From: DATLXH01 sp035576005
GTDB lineage: Bacteria > Acidobacteriota > Thermoanaerobaculia > Gp7-AA8
Assembly (NCBI GenBank): GCA_035576005.1
Contig: DATLXH010000071.1
Coordinates: 1-64,000, forward strand
Length of the DNA stretch: 64,000 nucleotides
Direction: 5' to 3'
Below the pieces are notes generated by a model. It worked only from the letters and a program-made list of their open reading frames with translations. It was not told where the DNA came from and ran no database searches. Position 1 is the first letter of the stretch; each line of letters opens with the position of its first letter. A program made the translations under genes and the position numbers. Shown here one piece after another: positions 58,710 to 64,000 of this stretch.

Positions 58710-59345
58710 ATGAAAACGAACCTTCTCTTTCCTGTTTACCTCGCTGTCGGAATCGTTGCTGGTTGCTCGAACGAACCATCGTCGCGGGTTTCCTCCACAA
58801 CGCCGGTATCTTCCGCCAGAACGGCGGTTGTGAAGAACGAACCGCCGGCCTCCGACCACGCTGTAACGCAGTTTTCGCTGCCGGCCAGTCGCCCCATCAC
58901 TGCTCGACCAGACACGGGTACGAAGGTCGCCCCCAGTCCCTCTGGTCACTCCCACGCCGGGCACGAGCAGCATCATTCGACTGCGAGCCGGGACAGGGGC
59001 AGGAAGCGACCTCCCGCCGCCTCCGCCGGACCCGTTGACCTGGCATCGACCATTGTCGATCCCGCAACGTTCGAGAATGCTGAGGTGCGAGACACGTATG
59101 CGAAGGCGAAACAGATTCCCGAGCGGCTCGATGGGATGTATTGCTACTGCCGGTGCAAGGAAAACGAACAGCTCGCACACAAGTCGCTTCTCACCTGCTT
59201 CCAGGACGATCACGCTGCGCAATGTGGAATCTGCCTGAAAGAAGCGCAGCAGGCATTCCTCGACTTTCAGGACGACATCCCGCTGGAGATTACGAAGAAG
59301 AGTATCGACATCCTGTACAACCAGGGAAACCCTCCGCCGCAGTAA
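58710..59345 (+). CDS. PCYCGC-like motif lipoprotein
   Basis: A 211-residue lipoprotein: signal FPVYLAVGIVAGC (Cys19), then a 90-residue Ser/Thr/Pro/His-rich linker (PSPSGHSHAGHEQHHS) that could bind metal ions, and a C-terminal globular domain (about 110-205). Its core ERLDGMYCYCRCKENEQLAH (about 138-157) with LLTCFQDDHAAQCGICLKEA is the PCYCGC-type cysteine motif (variant YCYCRC), found in lipoproteins of diverse bacteria. The arrangement of cysteines suggests a bound metal or disulfides. Start ATG 58710 follows GAGGG weakly; a minimal family B repeat lies just upstream. Confidence 0.8.
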   Translation: MKTNLLFPVYLAVGIVAGCSNEPSSRVSSTTPVSSARTAVVKNEPPASDHAVTQFSLPASRPITARPDTGTKVAPSPSGHSHAGHEQHHSTASRDRGRKRPPAASAGPVDLASTIVDPATFENAEVRDTYAKAKQIPERLDGMYCYCRCKENEQLAHKSLLTCFQDDHAAQCGICLKEAQQAFLDFQDDIPLEITKKSIDILYNQGNPPPQ

Positions 59346-59377
59346 TCAGGGGAGCGTCGAGGTCGTGGGGTTTCGCT

Positions 59378-59559
59378 AGCCCGCATTTCTCACAGACCTT
59401 CGCCGTGAGACGACGGATAGCGGCCTGTCTGCTTCGTTGCACGGCAATTTCGCTCCTTGACATAGTGTCGACTATGCCTTCGTCGCAAAATCGCCGTGCC
59501 CCTTGCATCCAAGCCACTCTCCGCCGTCTCACGACGAAGGTCTGTGAGAAATGCGGGCT
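59378..59559. repeat. Family B fold-back element (182 bp, best complete copy)
   Basis: 25-bp perfect terminal inverted repeats (AGCCCGCATTTCTCACAGAC... / ...GTCTGTGAGAAATGCGGGCT), with pairing continuing inward for about 40 bp, and a CATAGT...ACTATG centre. The left flank is TA. It sits between the lipoprotein gene and trxC. Confidence 0.9.
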
Positions 59560-59662
59560 TGAGACAGCAGCAAACCGTTTCTCGACGAGGAATCGATTCC
59601 GATCATGATGATGAGCGCGGGGTCCATGCAGCGCTGGCTTTTCCTTCGCATGGATCACGGAC

Positions 59663-60100
59663 ATGGGAGATCCCGTCGTACGTTGTGCGTCGTGTGGTCA
59701 GGCGAATCGCCTGCCACCATTGGCGACCGGAAAGAAGGCGGTTTGTGGCAAATGCAAAGAGCCGCTCGAGGCGCTAAGGCTGCGTTCTCCCGTGACTTTG
59801 ACGGATGCCACGTTCGATGCGACGGTCGTTTCGGGCCAGTCTCTTCTGGTCGATTTCTGGGCAGCCTGGTGCGGCCCGTGTCGTACCATAGCTCCTATCA
59901 TTGAAGCGATGGCGCGCGAGCGAGACGATGTGACGTTTGCCAAACTGAATGTGGACGAGAATCCTGTCTCCGCGTCGCGGTTCAGGATCAGCGGGATCCC
60001 TACGATGATTCTCTTCAAGGATGGCGTGGAAAAGGGAAGGGTGGTCGGAGGGGTTGGTCGCCGTGAGCTCGAAGCGGCCATATCGCGGCATCTCGGATGA
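59663..60100 (+). CDS. trxC: Thioredoxin 2 (TrxC-like) with zinc-binding N-terminus
   Basis: A 145-residue thioredoxin. The N-terminal zinc ribbon has VRCASCGQANRLPP (Cys7, Cys10) and AVCGKCKEPLEAL (Cys27, Cys30), as in TrxC. The catalytic thioredoxin fold (about 40-145) has VDFWAAWCGPCRTIAPIIEA, the WCGPC active site near 68-72, then the cis-proline segment GIPTMILFKDGVEKGRVVGG near 108. It reduces protein disulfides in the cytoplasm, especially under oxidative stress. The TGA overlaps the next start as ATGA (60097-60100), indicating coupling. ATG 59663 is chosen; a frame from 59605 lacks the family pattern. Confidence 0.93.
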   Translation: MGDPVVRCASCGQANRLPPLATGKKAVCGKCKEPLEALRLRSPVTLTDATFDATVVSGQSLLVDFWAAWCGPCRTIAPIIEAMARERDDVTFAKLNVDENPVSASRFRISGIPTMILFKDGVEKGRVVGGVGRRELEAAISRHLG

Positions 60101-61230
60101 GTCGAATCGAAAGGGCTGCAGAGGCAGCTCCGGCTGAAGCGACCCGGTCTTCCTCACCATGGTCGGGCAGTGAGATGGAGATGTTCAAGCGCAAAGTAGC
60201 GTTCGTCTTCCTGGCCGCGCTGCTGATCGCGATGTTGTGGCTGGTTCGCAATATTCTCATCCTCATATTTATCGCGGCAGTGCTTGCAGCCGGAATCTCC
60301 CCCGTGGTGCACCGCGTGCGCGTGTTGGGACGACGGTATCTGCGGAAGCGGATCCCGAGGGGTGCGGCGGTCCTGATCGTTTACTTCCCGTTCCTGATCG
60401 CGGCGATTTTGCTCATCATTCTCGTTCTTCCCCGCCTGCTGCAGGAAGGTGCGGAGATGGCCGGCAACCTGCCGACGCTCATCGACTCCAAGATCCTGAC
60501 GCCGCTGGAAAAACACTTTCCGGTCGACGCAGCGCGAACTGCGCTGAGCAACTACCGGGTCACCGGTGGTGGGAAGGCGGTCATTCTCGGCTATCTGCGC
60601 GGCGCAGCCAGAGTGGTGGCTTCGATGCTTGCGATCCTTTTTCTCATTGTCTACATGCTGATCGACGCCCAACGGCTCAGAAACCTTTTCCTACTTCTCT
60701 TTCCCGCTCATGACAGAGGAAAAAAGAGGTTGATGATCATCCGCATGTCGCGGCGCATGAGCGGATGGCTATCGGGGCAGTTGCTTCTCGCTGCGATCAT
60801 CGGCGCAGTAACCTTCGTGATTCTGGTCAGTCTCAGAATTCCTTACGCGCTCCCTCTCGCACTTCTCGCAGCCGTAGGAGAGATGGTACCGGTCATCGGG
60901 CCGATCGCCGGAGCAATTCCGGCTGTGATCATTGCTCTGTTCAAATCGAGCTGGCAATTCTGGAGTGTGCTGGCCATGGCCATCATGATCCAGAAACTGG
61001 AGAACCTTTTCCTGGTCCCGCGAATCATGGGCGCGAAGGTCTCCGTGTCTCCTCTCGCAATCTTCATCGCCTTCATGATGGGAAGCTCTCTGCTGGGGAT
61101 CATTGGAGGGATCATGGCGATCCCCGCGGCCGCTATCATCCAGGTCGCATTCGAAGAGGCGTTCGTTCAGTCGCGAGAACGCCGGCTTGATCCCGATCGA
61201 GCGGGGTCGCTTCTGACTCGTGAGCAATGA
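60097..61230 (+). CDS. AI-2E family transporter (PerM/YdiK)
   Basis: A 377-residue inner-membrane protein of the AI-2E family, with members exporting autoinducer-2 or other small molecules. Transmembrane helices include VAFVFLAALLIAMLWLVRNI (about 32-51), LILIFIAAVLAAGISPVV (about 52-69), VYFPFLIAAILLIILVLPRL (about 95-114), the MLAILFLIVYMLI near 175, LALLAAVGEMVPVIGPIAGA near 250-269 and ALFKSSWQFWSVLAMAIMIQ near 277-296. The Gly-Pro-rich GEMVPVIGPIAGAIPA block is the conserved family core. The cytosolic N-terminus is polar. It is coupled to trxC by an ATGA overlap, so redox and transport functions may be linked. Confidence 0.92.
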   Translation: MSRIERAAEAAPAEATRSSSPWSGSEMEMFKRKVAFVFLAALLIAMLWLVRNILILIFIAAVLAAGISPVVHRVRVLGRRYLRKRIPRGAAVLIVYFPFLIAAILLIILVLPRLLQEGAEMAGNLPTLIDSKILTPLEKHFPVDAARTALSNYRVTGGGKAVILGYLRGAARVVASMLAILFLIVYMLIDAQRLRNLFLLLFPAHDRGKKRLMIIRMSRRMSGWLSGQLLLAAIIGAVTFVILVSLRIPYALPLALLAAVGEMVPVIGPIAGAIPAVIIALFKSSWQFWSVLAMAIMIQKLENLFLVPRIMGAKVSVSPLAIFIAFMMGSSLLGIIGGIMAIPAAAIIQVAFEEAFVQSRERRLDPDRAGSLLTREQ

Positions 61231-61281
61231 GTCCTGTAAGATTGCTTGTCTCCGGTAGATTGACAATCAGTGGTGCGTGGG

Positions 61282-62613
61282 ATGAGGACGGGGTGTGACT
61301 TGCGACAATTCGTAATTCTGGGAATGCTTCTGGCGGCTGCGACTCCTTCGCACGCGCAGGACGAAACGTCACCATGGAAGTTGAGCTTCCGATCGGAGAT
61401 CCGGATGAATCTCCGGCAGACCGAGAACGATCGGTTCGCTCTTCGCTTTCCCTTCAGGCCGATTCAGCTCCCGCCCGGCGCGGCGACCGCATTTCTCGAG
61501 ACGGTCGACGCAGGGACTCACGCCGAAGTCAGTGTGGTTCAGTTCACTGCTGACGCGCAGTACGGGGAGAACTTTGCGGGGAGGGCGAGGATCCATGCGC
61601 TCGATCTGTATCGCAGGAACCCGACGTCAGAGGATCGCGTGGTAGACGCCGACGAGCTCTGGCTCCGGTTCGGTCAGAAACCAGAGGGGCTTGCTCTTCC
61701 GGCGGGCAGCTCCTTTTTCGTTCAGATAGGTAAGGCTCCCAAGATGGAGCGGCAGCCCGTCAGATTGCTCGAGTCGTATGGAGTGGCCTCGACCTCGTTC
61801 AATCGCTTCGAGGATGTAGCGGTGCTGGCCGGTGGCACCTATCGCCGTGGACTTTACTGGCGTGCAGAAGTCTCGAAAGGGAATCCCCTTTTCTTTCGCG
61901 ATGCAAATGCGCTGGCAGGCGACAACGGTGCCTCAGAGTTGCGTCGCCCGAATCCGAACCCAAAGATCAAGTCAGGCTTTCCGATCCTCTACAACGCAGA
62001 GGTCGAAGGGTATCTGTTCGACTCGAATCCTCAGATCGGCGGAGGGCTCGGCTACCGGTTCGGTGATGGCAATGGCGAGCGGGGAGTCGACCTGCTGATG
62101 TTTCACTACCAGCGTGAGCTGGCCGTCGAGGCAGATCTGACCGGCACATTCTACGGGGGCGACCTCGACCTCCTGGATGGCGCAGGGGGAATCTCCCTTC
62201 CTATCAGCGGCAATCGCAAGCGGGATAGCGGGCTTCGTGCTTTCGGGAAGTGGAGCGGGCTAACGGTCTACGCACTTGCAGTACAGCAGGAGATCGCAGG
62301 GCTGAATCGATCGGGGTATGAATTGGAGAGTGGTTACACGATTCCGGTTGCCCTGGGCAATCTGCGCGGAAGATCGGTCATTACTTCCATCCAGCCGGCG
62401 GTCCGGGGAAGCGCGATCATCAACCACTTTCGAGGCCCGCGTGAGTTCCCGGCGCCTTCTGTCTGGTGGGACTGGTCGAAGGTGGATGTCGGGGTGAGAG
62501 TTGGAATCTTCGAACGGTACGACCTCACGCTCGAACGAGCCACGCACTTCATCGACGCTCCGGTAGAGCTTTCTCAGGGCGAGACACTCCTCACGTTCCG
62601 CGTTCGGCTGTAG
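61282..62613 (+). CDS. Outer-membrane porin-like beta-barrel (alginate-export/OprB-like)
   Basis: A 443-residue exported protein with signal LRQFVILGMLLAAATPSHAQ. Strand patterns of a 16-18-strand barrel are visible: WKLSFRSEIRMNLRQTENDR near 30-49, YGENFAGRARIHALDLYRRN near 95, LWLRFGQKPEGLALPAGSSF near 135, GLYWRAEVSKGNPLFF near 195, GGLGYRFGDGNGERGVDLLM near 255, GLRAFGKWSGLTVYALAVQQ near 315 and the final LTFRVRL. The exact substrate is unknown; the pattern resembles OprB/alginate-export porins rather than a named family. GTG 61270 and ATG 61282 are both possible. It follows the transporter gene by 51 bp. Confidence 0.75.
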   Translation: MRTGCDLRQFVILGMLLAAATPSHAQDETSPWKLSFRSEIRMNLRQTENDRFALRFPFRPIQLPPGAATAFLETVDAGTHAEVSVVQFTADAQYGENFAGRARIHALDLYRRNPTSEDRVVDADELWLRFGQKPEGLALPAGSSFFVQIGKAPKMERQPVRLLESYGVASTSFNRFEDVAVLAGGTYRRGLYWRAEVSKGNPLFFRDANALAGDNGASELRRPNPNPKIKSGFPILYNAEVEGYLFDSNPQIGGGLGYRFGDGNGERGVDLLMFHYQRELAVEADLTGTFYGGDLDLLDGAGGISLPISGNRKRDSGLRAFGKWSGLTVYALAVQQEIAGLNRSGYELESGYTIPVALGNLRGRSVITSIQPAVRGSAIINHFRGPREFPAPSVWWDWSKVDVGVRVGIFERYDLTLERATHFIDAPVELSQGETLLTFRVRL

Positions 62614-62659
62614 AGACTCGCCGCTGCCGGCCAGCCTTCGCTGCGTCTCGGGGGCGGGT

Positions 62660-62713
62660 GTAGGGCCGCACGGCGTGCGGCCGACACCTCTGTGTCACCC
62701 GAGGCGGCCCTAC
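62660..62713. repeat. Family D-related palindrome
   Basis: GTAGGGCCGC (62660-62669) and GCGGCCCTAC (62704-62713) frame an inner hairpin GGCCGCAC / GTGCGGCC, the same plan as the element at 32128-32271 but shorter. It lies between the porin and the small NHLP-like gene. Confidence 0.7.
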
Positions 62714-62797
62714 CCCCTCAGTCGTTGATGGAGCACCTCGTCGCGGGTGTGAGGCTTGCAGCCTTCTCACTCATCCGCATTCAGGAGGAGAGAACGA

Positions 62798-63034
62798 ATG
62801 AGAAACGAGATGATCGGTGCAGTTGTGCGTCGCGCGATTGAGCATCCGGAGTTCCGAAAGAAACTCATGGCGGACCCGGACGAGGCGCTACGCTCCCACG
62901 GTTTCGCTTTGAATCAGACAGACCTGGCCGAGATCGGTCGCATCCGGGAAACCATGGGCAATGACGATGAGTCGGCCTCGGTTCACCTCAAGAACATCGC
63001 TCATCAATATGGTTTGGAACCGCGGACCAGTTAG
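62798..63034 (+). CDS. Orphan NHLP/Nif11-like leader-type peptide
   Basis: A 78-residue peptide. It begins RNEMIGAVVRRAIEHPEFRK and continues KLMADPDEALRSHGFALNQT, then DLAEIGRIRE. The pattern A-x-x-H/D-P-x-F-R-x-x-L-x-x-D-P-x-x-A-L-x-x-x-G is the helical leader of nitrile-hydratase-like (NHLP, Os1348-type) and Nif11 RiPP precursors. The remaining tail (MGNDDESASVHLKNIAHQYG, then LEPRTS) is short, lacks Cys and any Gly-Gly processing site, so whether it is processed is uncertain. AGGAGG stands about 9 nt before ATG 62798. No RiPP-modifying enzyme, peptidase or transporter is in this window. It could be an orphan or a small regulatory protein. Confidence 0.65.
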   Translation: MRNEMIGAVVRRAIEHPEFRKKLMADPDEALRSHGFALNQTDLAEIGRIRETMGNDDESASVHLKNIAHQYGLEPRTS

Positions 63035-63115
63035 TTTCACAGGGCTGCTGTCCTCAGCCGTAATTCGGCACGTCACTTGCTGTTGAGTAGTCCCAGTAAT
63101 TGAGGAGAAAAAAAT

Positions 63116-63916
63116 ATGAAAGACAACGATAGAAAAGGCTTCGATCCAACCCCTGATAGCAACCCTGATCCGATCACTGGTGAGCCAGGTGCTCATCCTG
63201 TCGGTGTCGCCGGTGGTTCGGGCGGCGGAGCAGCAGCCGGTGCGGCCATTGGCGCGGTAGTCGGTGGCCCGGTAGGAGCTCTCGTTGGTGGCGCAATCGG
63301 CGCCGTCGCGGGCGGTTACGCCGGAAAGGGTGCGGCAGAAGCCGTGAACCCAACCGAGGAAGATGCTTACTGGAAAGGCGAGTACAACAAGCGCCCTTAC
63401 TATAAGAGTGGCAGTAGCTACGATCAGTACAGCCCCGCCTACAAGTATGGCTACGAATCAGCGGCGAATCCAGCACACAGTGGCCGAGCTTTCAACGAAG
63501 TTGAGACCGACCTCGAGAAGGGTTGGAGCTCGGCTCGTGGAAACGCAAAGGGCGAGTGGCGTGAGATGAAAGACGCAACCCGCGATGCTTACGACCGTGT
63601 TCGCACCCGCATGAGCGGCTCCGGTTCAATGGCAGGCGGCATGGCTGCCGGCGCAGGTGCCCGTGTCGCAGGTGCCACAGCGAATGCAGCGGACTACGCC
63701 GGCGACAAGGCCGACTCAGTCTGGGAGCAGACGAAAGGCAACTGGAAACAGCTCAAGGGTTCGATTAAAGAAAAGTGGAACATGCTGACCGATGATGATC
63801 TCGATCGCATGGACGGAACCCGCGAGAAGCTCGTCGGCAAGATTCAGGAGAAGTACGGCGAGGCGAAGTGGAAGGAAGCGGACATCGAGCGCGAACTGCG
63901 CGGCATGCGTCGCTAA
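63116..63916 (+). CDS. Glycine-zipper protein with CsbD-like C-terminal domain
   Basis: A 266-residue protein. Residues about 32-72 form a glycine-zipper membrane-like segment (GGSGGGAAAGAAIGAVVGGP, then VGALVGGAIGAVAGGYAG). The middle contains Tyr/Lys-rich YWKGEYNKRPYYKSGSSYDQ and charged/helical repeats WSSARGNAKGEWREMKDATR. The C-terminal part (residues about 205-266) is CsbD-like: WEQTKGNWKQLKGSIKEKWN, then LTDDDLDRMDGTREKLVGKI and YGEAKWKEADIERELR. CsbD is a stress-response protein and the glycine zipper suggests a membrane or assembly role. GAGGAG lies just before ATG 63116. Followed by a strong terminator. Confidence 0.8.
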   Translation: MKDNDRKGFDPTPDSNPDPITGEPGAHPVGVAGGSGGGAAAGAAIGAVVGGPVGALVGGAIGAVAGGYAGKGAAEAVNPTEEDAYWKGEYNKRPYYKSGSSYDQYSPAYKYGYESAANPAHSGRAFNEVETDLEKGWSSARGNAKGEWREMKDATRDAYDRVRTRMSGSGSMAGGMAAGAGARVAGATANAADYAGDKADSVWEQTKGNWKQLKGSIKEKWNMLTDDDLDRMDGTREKLVGKIQEKYGEAKWKEADIERELRGMRR

Positions 63917-63942
63917 TTGATCTTTACGCTGCATCGAATCTC

Positions 63943-63976
63943 AGTGCCGGCCCTCAGGGGCCGGCACTTTTGTTTT
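63943..63976 (+). terminator. Intrinsic terminator after the CsbD-like gene
   Basis: 11-bp perfect stem AGTGCCGGCCC / GGGCCGGCACT (63943-63953, 63958-63968), TCAG loop, followed by TTTGTTTT. Confidence 0.88.
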
Positions 63977-64000
63977 GGTGGGCCGTCTCAAGGTAGATCG

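Noticed and set aside
1..64000. tRNA or rRNA genes
   Set aside because: I saw no cloverleaf or rRNA-like stretch on reading; this was not run through a covariance search (tRNAscan-SE would settle it).

Overview
This 64 kb window is high-GC chromosomal DNA from a Gram-negative (diderm) bacterium. Evidence for the envelope: KdsC and an LpxL-type acyltransferase, a TonB-dependent receptor, a FadL-type porin, other beta-barrels and many lipoproteins. The mix (GT21 glycosyltransferase, GAF-PAS-GGDEF-EAL protein, an E2-E1 fused 2-oxoglutarate dehydrogenase, many secreted hydrolases, dense palindromic repeats) fits an Acidobacteriota-like soil organism, but no rRNA or marker gene here proves that. 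I saw no tRNA, rRNA, CRISPR array, prophage or transposase gene.

Layout. 0.5-4.1 kb: PHP phosphoesterase, GT21 glycosyltransferase, ComM. 4.4-7.7 kb: a two-repeat AbrB-like small protein behind a near-consensus promoter, then a promoter, a cysteine-rich leader ORF and an intrinsic terminator ahead of a translationally coupled ATP-grasp ligase and a sulfone-monooxygenase-like flavoenzyme. 7.8-18.8 kb (mostly minus strand): a DUF4142 protein broken by an in-frame amber codon, two DinB proteins, a 2-hydroxyacid dehydrogenase overlapping a sorbosone-dehydrogenase-like lipoprotein, a c-di-GMP protein, small lipoproteins and a frameshifted beta-propeller pseudogene. 19-28 kb: Tat-exported FAD oxidase, 5'-truncated TonB receptor abutting an ABC-ATPase fragment, FadL/SGNH-hydrolase pair, TrmB, CBS protein, small outer-membrane barrel. 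28-37.5 kb: ComF, FAD oxidoreductase, LpxL-like/KdsC pair, PurH, Trp1-type zinc nuclease/phospholipase, uracil-DNA glycosylase, ketosynthase. 37.6-52 kb: lipoprotein, a regulator-like hairpin before a gene coupled to DacB, YebC, TerB, a saccharopine-dehydrogenase-like enzyme, two very large divergent secreted proteins, a beta-lactamase-fold hydrolase with a DUF1330 gene. 52-64 kb: PIN/RHH toxin-antitoxin pair, Kgd, PAP2 phosphatase, tandem GNAT, CYC-motif lipoprotein, TrxC-AI-2E transporter pair, porin-like barrel, an orphan NHLP/Nif11-like peptide and a glycine-zipper/CsbD-like protein.

Repeats. At least four families of palindromic, transposase-less elements are scattered between genes: (A) about 200-245 bp with CTCTCCCC/GGGGAGAG cores; (B) about 180-200 bp fold-back elements with ends RCCCGCATTTCTCACA flanked by TA; (C) elements with GACAGACA/TGTCTGTC ends; (D) GTAGGGacgCAC-type elements. 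They nest in each other and form stop codons or C-termini of adjacent genes. Together with the truncated TonB/ABC junction they suggest a genome shaped by small mobile palindromes. The best candidate for an undescribed system is the putative cysteine-responsive attenuator at 5.25-5.47 kb controlling the ATP-grasp/sulfone-monooxygenase operon.
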